Assembly (NCBI GenBank): GCA_046594105.1 | Contig: JBKJQB010000317.1 | Span: forward strand, 1-15,388 | DNA from: JBDSGC01 sp046594105 | GTDB taxonomy: Bacteria; Acidobacteriota; Thermoanaerobaculia; Gp7-AA8 | Length of the DNA stretch: 15,388 nt | Reading direction: 5' to 3' | Part shown: in pieces, positions 5,283 to 12,883 of the stretch | Layout of the letters: every line of letters starts with the position of its first letter | How positions within the stretch are numbered: the first letter of the stretch is position 1 | Notes under the pieces: model-generated | Told to the model about the DNA's origin: nothing | The model's input: only the letters and a program-made list of their open reading frames with translations | Databases searched by the model: none | Translations under genes and position numbers: made by a program

Positions 5283-6407
5283 ATGGCCGTCCCTCTCCTC
5301 GACCTCAAACTGCAGTACGCAACGCTGCGCGACGAAGTCCTCAGGGTGACCGAAGAGGTCTACGAATCGCAGGTCTTCATCCTCGGAAAACGGGTCGACC
5401 AATTCGAGAAAGACTTCGCTGCCTACTGCCAGAGCCCGCATGCCATCGGACTCTCTTCGGGTACCGACGCGTTGCTGATCGCTCTCATGGTCCTGGGGGT
5501 CGGTCCTGGTGACGAAGTGCTGGTTCCGGCCTACTCCTTTTTCGCTTCGGCCGGGGTGGTCGACCGGGTAGGAGCGGTCCCGGTCTTCGTCGACATCCGG
5601 CTCTCCGACTACAACATCGATCCCACGCTCATCGAAGCGAAAATCACCTCGCGGACCCGGGCCATCATGCCGGTGCATCTCTACGGGCAGACGGCGGCCA
5701 TGGCCGACATCGACCGCATCGCCGGCAAGCACAAATTGCCGGTCATCGAGGACGCCGCGCAGGCGGTGGGAGCGGAACTGGACGGCCGGCGCGCCGGCTC
5801 GCTCGGCCTGATGGGCTGCTTCTCCTTCTTCCCTTCCAAGAATCTGGGGGCCTTCGGCGATGCCGGAGCGGTGACCACTGCGGACGCCGCGCTTGCCGAA
5901 CGGCTGATCGATTTCCGTGTGCACGGGATGCGGCCGAAGTACCACCACCGCTACATTGGCGGCAACTTCCGGATCGACGCGCTGCAGGCAGCCATCCTTC
6001 ATGTGAAGCTGCAGCACCTGGATTCCTGGAGTGAGGCTCGCCGTGGCAACGCGGCTCTCTATACCGGGCTGTTCGCCGAGACGGCGCGGTCCGGCCGCAT
6101 CGTGCTGCCGCAGGAACTGCCGGGACGGCATCACGTGTACAACCAGTTCGTGGTTCGTTTTCCAGAAGGGCAGCGGGTCCGGGACCGGGTGATGGAACAT
6201 CTTCGATCGAAGTCGATCGGCTGCGAGGTCTACTATCCGCTGACCCTGCCGCAGCAGGAGTGTTTCGCCGAAGTCCCATCCGCGTCCGACAGTTTTCCGA
6301 ACTCGGATGCGGCGGCTGCGCAGACTCTGGCCATCCCTGTTTTTCCCGAACTGACCGAGGCGCAGATCGGCGAAGTGGTCCACGAGATTTGTGGCGCGCT
6401 GGCGTGA
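5283..6407 (+). CDS. DegT/DnrJ/EryC1/StrS family PLP-dependent sugar aminotransferase
   Basis: These enzymes move an amino group, usually from glutamate, to a keto-sugar nucleotide used for polysaccharides or glycans. The 374-residue product is full length. SSGTDALLIAL (58-68) binds the PLP phosphate, EDAAQAVGAELDG (156-168) supplies the Asp and Gln that contact the ring, and FFPSKNLGAFGDAG places the Schiff-base lysine at Lys186. The C-terminal half has the usual HxYNQFVVR-like segment and the CEVYYPLTLPQQ substrate region. It most resembles WbpE/WlbC-type enzymes acting on UDP-3-keto sugars, but the sugar cannot be fixed. The start MAVPLLDLKLQY is typical, and longer upstream frames run into the repeat. 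It heads a likely operon with the rhomboid and rmlA genes (107-base gap). Confidence 0.92.
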   Translation: MAVPLLDLKLQYATLRDEVLRVTEEVYESQVFILGKRVDQFEKDFAAYCQSPHAIGLSSGTDALLIALMVLGVGPGDEVLVPAYSFFASAGVVDRVGAVPVFVDIRLSDYNIDPTLIEAKITSRTRAIMPVHLYGQTAAMADIDRIAGKHKLPVIEDAAQAVGAELDGRRAGSLGLMGCFSFFPSKNLGAFGDAGAVTTADAALAERLIDFRVHGMRPKYHHRYIGGNFRIDALQAAILHVKLQHLDSWSEARRGNAALYTGLFAETARSGRIVLPQELPGRHHVYNQFVVRFPEGQRVRDRVMEHLRSKSIGCEVYYPLTLPQQECFAEVPSASDSFPNSDAAAAQTLAIPVFPELTEAQIGEVVHEICGALA

Positions 6408-6514
6408 GGCTGGCCTGAACGATCGCAGCCCTCGCTCTCTCTGGCCGTACTGCGACGCGCGCTCCTCACGGTACGCTGCGGCGGTCACTGCAGTGCTTCC
6501 AGTGGCGTGAACCC

Positions 6515-7234
6515 ATGATCCCTCTTCGACACACCATGCCTTCGCGCAACGTTCCGGTGGTGAACCGCACCCTGGTCGCGTTGAACGTTGCCATCTTCGC
6601 GATGCAGGTCGTTCTGGGAGCGCGGACCGAAAACCTGATCAACGTGCTGGCCTTCATCCCTGCCCGACTACTCCATCCCGCGGCCTACGGCTACTCTCTG
6701 TTCGAGGTGGGCATCACCCTGGTCACCTCGCTCTTTCTGCACGGCGGCTTCGTGCATCTGTTCGGGAACATGGTTTACCTCTGGGTGTTCGGGGATGCCG
6801 TCGAAGACGCTCTGGGACATCTGCGGTATCTGCTGTTCTTCCTGGCGTGCGGGGCGATCGGCAGCCTGACCCACGCCCTGGTGTTTTCGAATTCGTCGGT
6901 GCCGTCGATCGGGGCATCGGGAAGCATTGCCGGCGTTCTCGGCGCTTTCCTGATCCTGCGGCCGCGCGCCCGCATCGTGACCTTGTTCCCGCTGGTTGTG
7001 TACTGGGCCATGGCCGAGATTCACGCCATGCTGTTTCTCCCGGTCTGGTTCGCCATGCAGTTCTTCAGCGGATTCGCCGCGTTGACCGCCGCGCAGAAAA
7101 CACAGGAAGTGGCCGGCGTGGCCTGGTGGGCGCATGTGGGCGGCTTCGTGTTCGGCGCACTGGTCGGTGCCCTGGCCCGCCGCTCCGTTGGACCTGTGAC
7201 ACCATGTGCGCCGGTGGAAGGAGCAGACAGGTGA
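6515..7234 (+). CDS. Rhomboid family intramembrane serine protease
   Basis: Rhomboids cut transmembrane segments inside the membrane. The 239-residue product begins MIPLRHTMPSRNVPVVNRTL, the typical opening of bacterial rhomboids, and has about six hydrophobic segments. The catalytic pair is present: GASGSIAG places the serine at Ser135, and AHVGGFVFGALVGAL places the histidine at His207. HGGFVHLFGNM (76-86) supplies the conserved His and Asn of the oxyanion region. It should therefore be active. It overlaps rmlA by four bases (GTGA at 7231-7234), which ties it to the sugar operon. A perfect 10-bp palindrome, CACTGCAGTG (6486-6495), lies just upstream. No convincing Shine-Dalgarno precedes the ATG. 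The substrate is unknown. Confidence 0.92.
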   Translation: MIPLRHTMPSRNVPVVNRTLVALNVAIFAMQVVLGARTENLINVLAFIPARLLHPAAYGYSLFEVGITLVTSLFLHGGFVHLFGNMVYLWVFGDAVEDALGHLRYLLFFLACGAIGSLTHALVFSNSSVPSIGASGSIAGVLGAFLILRPRARIVTLFPLVVYWAMAEIHAMLFLPVWFAMQFFSGFAALTAAQKTQEVAGVAWWAHVGGFVFGALVGALARRSVGPVTPCAPVEGADR

Positions 7235-8136
7235 ACAAGGGAATCATTCTGGCCGGCGGGTCAGGCACCAGGCTTCATCCGATGACCTCGGCGATGTCGA
7301 AGCAACTCCTCCCGGTCTACGACAAGCCGATGATTTACTACCCGCTGACCACGCTGATGCTGGGTGGAATCCGCGAGTTCCTGATCATCACCACGCCTGA
7401 GGATCAGCCTCTGTTCCGCAGGCTCTTGTCTGACGGGTCGCAGTGGGGAATCAGGATCGAGTACGCCGCGCAGCCGCATCCCGGCGGCCTGGCCCAGGCC
7501 TTCCTCATCGGTCGCGACTTCATTGCCGGAGAGTCCAGCTGTCTCATCCTGGGGGACAACATCTTCTACGGTCACGGCCTGCCGGAAACGCTCCGGCGCG
7601 CCGCGTCCATGAGTGATGGCGCGACGGTTTTTGCGTATCGGGTGAAGGATCCGGAGCGGTACGGGGTGGTCGAATTCGACGACGCAGGGAGGGCCATCAG
7701 CATCGAGGAAAAACCGGCGCGCCCGAAGTCGAACTTCGCGGTGACCGGCTTGTACTTCTACGATGCGCGCGTCTGCGACATCGCCGCGCGATTGAAACCG
7801 TCCGCGCGGGGAGAGCTGGAGATCACCGATCTCAATCGTACCTATCTCAGCGAGGGCAAGCTGCGCGTGGAGCAGTTCGGTCGCGGCTTTGCCTGGTTCG
7901 ACACCGGCACGCAGGAGTCTCTGTTGCAGGCGGCGAACTTCGTGGAGACAGTGGAACTGCGCCAGGGACTGAAGATCGCCTGCCCGGAAGAAGTGGCCTG
8001 GCACCTGGGGTGGATCGGTGCCGATCAGCTGACCGCACTGGCGGACCGGCTGGCCAAGAGTACGTACGGAACGTATCTGCGCGCGCTCCTCGAGGAACCG
8101 GTACCGGTGCCGGCCAGCCCCGGCTCGCGGCGATGA
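7231..8136 (+). CDS. rmlA: Glucose-1-phosphate thymidylyltransferase
   Basis: Joins glucose-1-phosphate and dTTP to give dTDP-glucose, the first step toward dTDP-rhamnose and many other deoxysugars. The 301-residue product has the nucleotidyltransferase signature LAGGSGTRLHPMT (7-19), then SKQLLPVYDKPMIYYPL (23-39) and LGDNIFYGHGL (107-117), all typical of RmlA (RfbA). The GTG start at 7231 is set by the family N-terminus (NKGIILAGG) and by GGAAGGAG at 7216-7223, seven bases upstream. A larger upstream frame overlaps the rhomboid and is not real. It overlaps the rhomboid stop (GTGA) and the epimerase start (ATGA). RmlB, RmlC and RmlD are not in the window, so the end product is uncertain. Confidence 0.95.
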   Translation: MNKGIILAGGSGTRLHPMTSAMSKQLLPVYDKPMIYYPLTTLMLGGIREFLIITTPEDQPLFRRLLSDGSQWGIRIEYAAQPHPGGLAQAFLIGRDFIAGESSCLILGDNIFYGHGLPETLRRAASMSDGATVFAYRVKDPERYGVVEFDDAGRAISIEEKPARPKSNFAVTGLYFYDARVCDIAARLKPSARGELEITDLNRTYLSEGKLRVEQFGRGFAWFDTGTQESLLQAANFVETVELRQGLKIACPEEVAWHLGWIGADQLTALADRLAKSTYGTYLRALLEEPVPVPASPGSRR

Positions 8137-9056
8137 CCAGACACGTCCTGGTCACCGGCGGGGCCGGATTCATCGGCTCGCATCTGGTCGACGCGTATGT
8201 CGACGCAGGCTGGCGGGTGAGCATCGTCGACGACCTCTCCAGCGGAAAACAGGACCATCTGAATCCGGCAGCCGCTTTCTACGAGATGGACATCCGCCAC
8301 GACCACGTCGTGGAACTGATGCAGGAGCTGCGACCGGACGTCGTCAATCACCACGCCGCGCAGATGGATGTGCGCAAATCGGTGGCCGATCCCACCGCCG
8401 ACGCAGTGACCAATGTCGTGGGCAGTGTGCGCCTGCTGCAGGCCGCGGTCGATGCCGGCGTCAAGCGCTTCCTGTTTGCTTCCACCGGGGGAGCGATTTA
8501 CGGGGAGCCGGTGAGCGTGCCGCAGGACGAAGAACATCCAGCCAATCCGCTCTCCCCCTACGGATGCGCCAAGCTCGCCGTCGAGCACTACCTCAACTAC
8601 TTTCACGCCGTGCACGGGTTGTCGACGGTGGCCCTGCGCTACGCCAACGTCTACGGCCCCCGCCAGAACCCTCACGGCGAGGCGGGAGTCATCGCCATCT
8701 TCGCGGAGAAGATGCACAGGGGAGAGCCGGTCACCATCTACGGCACGGGCGCACAGACGCGCGACTTTGTTTCCGTTGCCGACGTGGTGGCCGCGAACAT
8801 GGCAGCCTCTGGTGCCGATTGGACCGGTTCGTTCAACGTGGGGACTGGCGTGGAGACGTCGATCAGCCAACTCTACGAATTGATGGCCGCGGCGCTGGAC
8901 ATCCAGCGCCTTCCGCTCCACGCAGAGGCGAAGAGGGGAGAGCAGATGCGGAGCGTCCTGGATGGCCGGCGGTTGCAATCGCTGGCGGCGCTTCCCGGGA
9001 AGAAAACGATTTCCCGGGGCCTCAGTGAGATGTTCGGCCGAATGGGCACGGCCTGA
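8133..9056 (+). CDS. NAD-dependent epimerase/dehydratase, UDP-glucose 4-epimerase-like
   Basis: A 307-residue extended SDR enzyme. The nucleotide-binding glycine motif GGAGFIGSH lies at 9-17, with Asp33-Asp34 at the end of the second strand favouring NAD. The active site has SPYGCAKLAVEHY with Tyr143 and Lys147, and the Ser/Thr segment ASTGGAIYG (116-124). NVYGPRQNPHGEAGVI and DFVSVADVV are typical of the GalE-like group. RmlB-type 4,6-dehydratases usually carry TDEVYG where this protein has TGGAIYG, so a 4-epimerase or related activity is more likely; the exact sugar nucleotide cannot be read. The start is the ATG at 8133, overlapping the rmlA stop by four bases; the longer frame to 8010 lies inside rmlA. 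It ends 18 bases before the stop of a convergent gene. Confidence 0.9.
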   Translation: MTRHVLVTGGAGFIGSHLVDAYVDAGWRVSIVDDLSSGKQDHLNPAAAFYEMDIRHDHVVELMQELRPDVVNHHAAQMDVRKSVADPTADAVTNVVGSVRLLQAAVDAGVKRFLFASTGGAIYGEPVSVPQDEEHPANPLSPYGCAKLAVEHYLNYFHAVHGLSTVALRYANVYGPRQNPHGEAGVIAIFAEKMHRGEPVTIYGTGAQTRDFVSVADVVAANMAASGADWTGSFNVGTGVETSISQLYELMAAALDIQRLPLHAEAKRGEQMRSVLDGRRLQSLAALPGKKTISRGLSEMFGRMGTA

Positions 9057-9074
9057 GGCGTCGCGGCGCGAGGT

Positions 9075-10667
9075 TCAGCCCACCGCGTTTCTCGCTCCGG
9101 CCGCGGCCTCCATCAGCTCTTCCTCCCGCACTCGATTGTGAAGGAAGCAGAGGACCGCGATCACCGGCAGCGCGATGGCCAGCAACAGAATGCCGTACAG
9201 GAAGAGACGCGGCAGGCTGATGGCCCGCACGGTGCGCACCGTGGGCGCTCCGGTGGTGGTGAACAGCTGGGTGGAAGGGGTCATGTTCTTCGAGGTGACC
9301 TGGAAGAGCTCATTGACCTTCATGACCAGCCCCGAAAGCTCGGCCCGGACGTCCTCAATCTGCTTACGGACGATCGAAGGATCCGCGTGAGCGCTGCCAG
9401 CTCCCCCCTGGCGCACACGGTTGAGCACCTCATTGGCATACGCGACGTCCTGCTGGAAGGGGATCGTTTTCTCCACCGCTTTGCGGTAGTCCTCTACCAG
9501 TCGCTGCCGGTACTGAACGTCAGCAGAGCGACCGGACAGACTGAGCAAGCGGTCCAGAAACGTGTCGCTCAGCTGAGGCATGACCGACTCATTTCCTGCA
9601 GTGGATTTTGGTGCCTCACGAGTGGACGGGGCGGCCTTCTGGCCTGATGCCGGGTCCGCCCTGTCGGCGGTCATGGGCTCTTCGTAGATGGCGATGGCCT
9701 CGCGCGCGGACTGGGCCAGTCGCTGCGCGGCGTCGAGCTGATTCTGGTCGTACTCCAGCTGGTCCTTCAGAAACTGGATGGTAAAGGGGCGGTCGGAGAT
9801 GAGCCCTTCCCGCTCCACGGTCCCCAGCAGCGGGTCCAGGCCGAACCGAATGACTTCGGTGGTCCGCATGCGAACTTCTTCCAGGGAAGCGCGCTCGGTT
9901 GACGTGCGCACCAGGTTCGCCCCGGGCAACTTGGCAATGGTGTCGATGTTGCTGATGACGCGCTTCGCCTTTGCGCGAAGGATCTCGATGGAAGCCACCA
10001 GGTCGCGCTGCTCCAGCTGATTCGGTTTGAGGATCTCGGGGGAGAGAACGGAGACCTGGTACGTGGTCACGTGCTGCTGGTTGACGGCGAAGTCTGCCCA
10101 GGTGCTCAGGACATCGGTCATGACCTTTTTGGTGATCTCATCGGGGACGGCGCGGGTGCGCAGCGCTCTGGAGTAATGGAGTGCGTATTCGTTTTTGGAG
10201 ATGCTCGACCGTTTGAGCTCGAACTCCTTCTGGATGCGCTCCCGGTCCAGCGGTGACAGTTTCGGGTCGGCCAGCCGGGCCTGGTAATCCGCGACCAGGT
10301 TCTCGTACTCCCGATTGGACTCCAGCACGAACAGCGAGCGGCTGAAATCGCCGAAACTGGCGTAGTCGCTCAGGTGGTTGCGCGTGTAGACGGTGCTGAG
10401 GATCGGCCCGGCCACGATGTCGCCGGCGTTGAACTTCGTGTTGTTGGGGAAGAGTCCCTCGCCCGCTCCCTCGAAATCGAGCCGAAAGGGCTGGGAGGTG
10501 AGCCGCTCCCCTGGGCTTCTCAGGTACACAGCCGTGGCCACGATGAGGTACGCCAGCGCGACCGCGCCCAGCCAGAACAGAACAGTAAAGCGGTAGGCGC
10601 GCAGGACGTGTACGATGTGAGAGACCGAGATCCCAGCTTCGTCAGCTCCCTCAAACTCGTGGTGCAT
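9075..10667 (-). CDS. Wzz/GumC-like polysaccharide co-polymerase (two-TM inner-membrane protein with coiled coil)
   Basis: The 530-residue product has a short cytoplasmic N-terminus, a first TM segment at about 27-49 (TVLFWLGAVALAYLIVATAV), a long periplasmic part rich in charged heptad-like stretches, and a second TM segment near the C-terminus (about 488-510, LFLYGILLLAIALPVIAVL). This topology and the N-terminal ISVSHIVHVLRAYRF are those of chain-length or export co-polymerases. No tyrosine kinase domain follows. Sequence motifs are weak, so the family call rests mostly on topology and the neighbouring polysaccharide genes. The start MHHEFEGADE at 10667 is chosen because longer frames (to 11060) run antisense into asnB and are low-complexity. 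It is convergent with the epimerase gene and divergent from asnB. Confidence 0.65.
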   Translation of the reverse strand: MHHEFEGADEAGISVSHIVHVLRAYRFTVLFWLGAVALAYLIVATAVYLRSPGERLTSQPFRLDFEGAGEGLFPNNTKFNAGDIVAGPILSTVYTRNHLSDYASFGDFSRSLFVLESNREYENLVADYQARLADPKLSPLDRERIQKEFELKRSSISKNEYALHYSRALRTRAVPDEITKKVMTDVLSTWADFAVNQQHVTTYQVSVLSPEILKPNQLEQRDLVASIEILRAKAKRVISNIDTIAKLPGANLVRTSTERASLEEVRMRTTEVIRFGLDPLLGTVEREGLISDRPFTIQFLKDQLEYDQNQLDAAQRLAQSAREAIAIYEEPMTADRADPASGQKAAPSTREAPKSTAGNESVMPQLSDTFLDRLLSLSGRSADVQYRQRLVEDYRKAVEKTIPFQQDVAYANEVLNRVRQGGAGSAHADPSIVRKQIEDVRAELSGLVMKVNELFQVTSKNMTPSTQLFTTTGAPTVRTVRAISLPRLFLYGILLLAIALPVIAVLCFLHNRVREEELMEAAAGARNAVG

Positions 10668-10860
10668 ATCGATGTTGTCGCGTGAACTCTGCAATGAAGA
10701 GTCTCCAGAAGTGCGAAAGAATTGCGGCCGTTCGCTCCCGACGTGAGTCCGGCGGCGGCTCAAAACGCATGGTACTTCGGATGCTGCCCGATGCCGCAAG
10801 TCCGGGACATCCGGGGCGCCGTTCGAAACGGTCGCAAACGGGGTTTCCCAGGCTTCGATC
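10668..10860. other. Divergent intergenic region between the Wzz-like gene and asnB
   Basis: The 193 bases must hold both promoters, but I cannot assign either with confidence. Two small palindromes are visible: ACTCT-GCAATGA-AGAGT near 10686-10702, beside the Wzz-like start, and CCGTT-CGA-AACGG near 10829-10841, beside the asnB start. Either could be an operator. A 63-codon frame from 10682 has no coding features and I leave it out. Confidence 0.3.
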
Positions 10861-12720
10861 TTGTGCGGAATAGCGGGACGATGGTCCTTCGGGGGCGGCC
10901 GTGCGGACGATCTCGTCGCCACGGCCCGATCGATGGCCGATTCCCTGGCCCATCGCGGCCCGGACGACGTAGACACCTGGGTCGATGACGCTGCCGGCGT
11001 CGCCTTCGGGTTTCGCCGGCTGGCCATCATCGATCTGACTGTTGCCGGCGCCCAGCCCATGCATTCTGCGAGTGGGCGCTACGTCGTCGTCTTCAACGGA
11101 GAGGTTTACAACCATCGGCGTCTGCGCGACGAACTGGCGCGCTCGGGAGCGCTGCCGACCCTTCGCGGACACAGCGACACCGAAGTGATGCTCGCCTGCA
11201 TCGAGGCGTGGGGGCTGGAGACTGCGGTCACTCGTTTCCTCGGCATGTTTGCCTTCGCGCTGTGGGATCGCCGGGAACGGCAGTTGTCGCTGGTGCGGGA
11301 TCGGGTCGGGGTGAAGCCCCTCTGCTACGCCCCGGCATCCGGTGGGATCTCCTTCGCCTCCGAGCTCAGGGCCCTTCGCCGGCTGCCGGACTTCGATCCG
11401 GCGGTCAGCCCGGGCGCGGTGCGTCTCTACGCGCGGTTTGGTTATGTTCCCGCACCGTGGACCATCTGCGAGCATGCGCGAAAGGTTCGCCCGGGAACCA
11501 TTCTTCGCATCAACGAACGCGGAGAGCGAGAGGAAATCGTCTATTGGAACGCGCGGAACATCGCGGAGACGATCCAACCGTTCGATGGCAGTACGAGAGA
11601 CGCCGAGGACCAGCTGGAATCCCTGCTGTCCGACGCCGTCTCTCTCAGAATGATTTCGGATGTGCCCCTCGGCGTGTTCCTCTCCAGCGGCGTGGACTCC
11701 TCGCTGGTCGTCGCCCAGATGCGGAAACACAGTGCTCGAGTCCGCAGTTTCACCATCGGATTCGAGGACGGCGAGCTCGATGAATCGTCCGCTGCGGCGG
11801 CGACCGCCGCGCACTTCGGCACCGAGCACCGGACGCTGCTGCTCCGCTCCGACGAGGTGATCGGAATCGTTCCGGAGCTGGCTGCGATTTACGACGAGCC
11901 GTTCGCTGACACCTCGGCCATTCCAACCTTTCTGGTCTCCCGGCTGGCGCGGCGGGACGTCACGGTGGCACTCTCCGGAGATGGAGGCGACGAACTGTTC
12001 GGCGGCTACCATCGACACTTTCTGGCGGAGCGGATGTGGAATCGCGTAGGCAGAGTTCCGCGCTCGGTTCGTCCGATTGCTTCGACGCTGGCCCGACTTC
12101 TGGCCTCGCTGACCTGGGGTCCTACGCAGCAGCGGTCCGCCCGCTACGCCGCTGCTCTGGCCGGCGATGTCCAGGGATTGCATCTGCGGGATGTGGCCAC
12201 CGATGGTTTCCCCGTGCGCGACGGTTCGATTCCTTCGACCATGCTCCTCTCCCCGGAAGCGTGGCCGCAGCTGCCAGCCACGGAGGCACAGATGTTTGCG
12301 GATTTTGTCACGTACCTTCCGGACGACATTCTGGTCAAAGTGGATCGGGCCACCATGGCGGTCAGCCTCGAGGGGCGGGAGCCGCTGCTGGATCATCGAC
12401 TGATCGAGCTCGCCTGGTCGCTTCCCATCGAGGAGAAGGTGGGGGGAGGCGAAGGCAAGCGGATCCTGCGTCGGATTCTGGGACGCCATCTGCCGGCGGA
12501 GCGGATCAGCTCCGTCAAGAGAGGTTTCGGGCCGGCCGTCGGGGAATGGCTACGCGGTCCGCTGCGTGATTGGGCCGAGTCGCTGCTCCCTGGCGACGAC
12601 GAGTGGTTCGACGCATCGCAGGTCCGCCGCCTCTGGCGTGAGCATCTTGCCGGGGCCAGCCACGACGTGGCCCTCTGGCGTGTGCTGATGTTCCAGGCCT
12701 GGCTGGCCCACGCGCTCTGA
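10861..12720 (+). CDS. asnB: Asparagine synthase (glutamine-hydrolysing), AsnB family, TTG start
   Basis: Uses ATP and glutamine to amidate aspartate, or in polysaccharide loci a related acid group. The 619-residue product has an N-terminal glutamine amidotransferase domain: the nucleophile Cys2 (MCGIAGRW), HRGPDD (31-36) and FNGEVYN (78-84). The synthetase domain follows, with the PP-loop LSSGVDSS (274-281) and LSGDGGDELFGGYHRH further on. The start must be the TTG at 10861, because Cys2 has to follow the initiator Met directly. No Shine-Dalgarno is visible before it. Full length for the family. Its place beside a Wzz-like gene and a sugar operon suggests the surface-polysaccharide type of AsnB homologue rather than housekeeping asparagine supply, but that is inference. 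Confidence 0.93.
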   Translation: MCGIAGRWSFGGGRADDLVATARSMADSLAHRGPDDVDTWVDDAAGVAFGFRRLAIIDLTVAGAQPMHSASGRYVVVFNGEVYNHRRLRDELARSGALPTLRGHSDTEVMLACIEAWGLETAVTRFLGMFAFALWDRRERQLSLVRDRVGVKPLCYAPASGGISFASELRALRRLPDFDPAVSPGAVRLYARFGYVPAPWTICEHARKVRPGTILRINERGEREEIVYWNARNIAETIQPFDGSTRDAEDQLESLLSDAVSLRMISDVPLGVFLSSGVDSSLVVAQMRKHSARVRSFTIGFEDGELDESSAAAATAAHFGTEHRTLLLRSDEVIGIVPELAAIYDEPFADTSAIPTFLVSRLARRDVTVALSGDGGDELFGGYHRHFLAERMWNRVGRVPRSVRPIASTLARLLASLTWGPTQQRSARYAAALAGDVQGLHLRDVATDGFPVRDGSIPSTMLLSPEAWPQLPATEAQMFADFVTYLPDDILVKVDRATMAVSLEGREPLLDHRLIELAWSLPIEEKVGGGEGKRILRRILGRHLPAERISSVKRGFGPAVGEWLRGPLRDWAESLLPGDDEWFDASQVRRLWREHLAGASHDVALWRVLMFQAWLAHAL

Positions 12721-12727
12721 GGTGCGG

Positions 12728-12816
12728 CATCCCTCTAGGAGCCTGCGCGGCAGGAAGTCTTGGGGCGTGATCATGGCGGAGCCTTGGGCAACCAGCGCCG
12801 CCGGCCGTGCCGGCCT
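12728..12816 (+). repeat. 80-bp promoter-proximal dispersed repeat, copy 3 (between asnB and the HEAT-like gene)
   Basis: The core at 12737-12816 matches copy 1 at 73 of 80 positions, and CATCCC precedes both. It starts eight bases after the asnB stop. The internal hairpin TTGG-GCAA-CCAG lies at 12784-12795, and the GCCGGC-CGT-GCCGGC hairpin closes the element. A TACAAT box follows 50 bases later. It runs in frame into the downstream gene, which could mislead a gene caller into a longer start. Confidence 0.85.
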
Positions 12817-12865
12817 GGCCTGGGGACCGCCAGTGCCCGGAGGTCCGCCGGTGGTTTCGTCCTCT

Positions 12866-12871
12866 TACAAT
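12866..12871 (+). promoter_or_regulatory. -10 box (TACAAT) of the first HEAT-like gene, near-leaderless start
   Basis: TACAAT is identical to the tyrS -10 box. The ATG at 12884 follows after 12 bases, so the transcript would begin about 6 nt before it. CAGCGCTGCGGT in the gap has no Shine-Dalgarno. No clear -35 box is visible at the usual distance. Confidence 0.5.
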
Positions 12872-12883
12872 CAGCGCTGCGGT

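Noticed and set aside
4944..6488. N-terminal extension of the leftward secreted-protein frame to 873 residues
   Set aside because: It runs antisense through the whole aminotransferase gene, and the signal peptide and strong ribosome site fix the start at 4943.
6486..6495. Perfect palindrome CACTGCAGTG before the rhomboid gene as an operator
   Set aside because: Short, single copy, and not positioned relative to a recognisable promoter, so I mention it only within the gene entry.
10682..10873. Small 63-codon frame between the Wzz-like gene and asnB
   Set aside because: Arg/Ser-rich, no ribosome site, and it runs into the asnB start in another frame.
10668..11060. Extension of the Wzz-like frame to 661 residues
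   Set aside because: It overlaps the start of asnB in antisense, and the added residues are Ser/Arg/Pro-rich without a plausible membrane topology.
12722..12883. Longer start of the first HEAT-like gene, sharing an AEPWATSAAGRAG peptide with the region before tyrS
   Set aside because: The shared peptide comes from the DNA repeat. Six of the seven changes between copies 1 and 3 alter the encoded residues or share a codon with one that does, and copy 2 has a frameshift.
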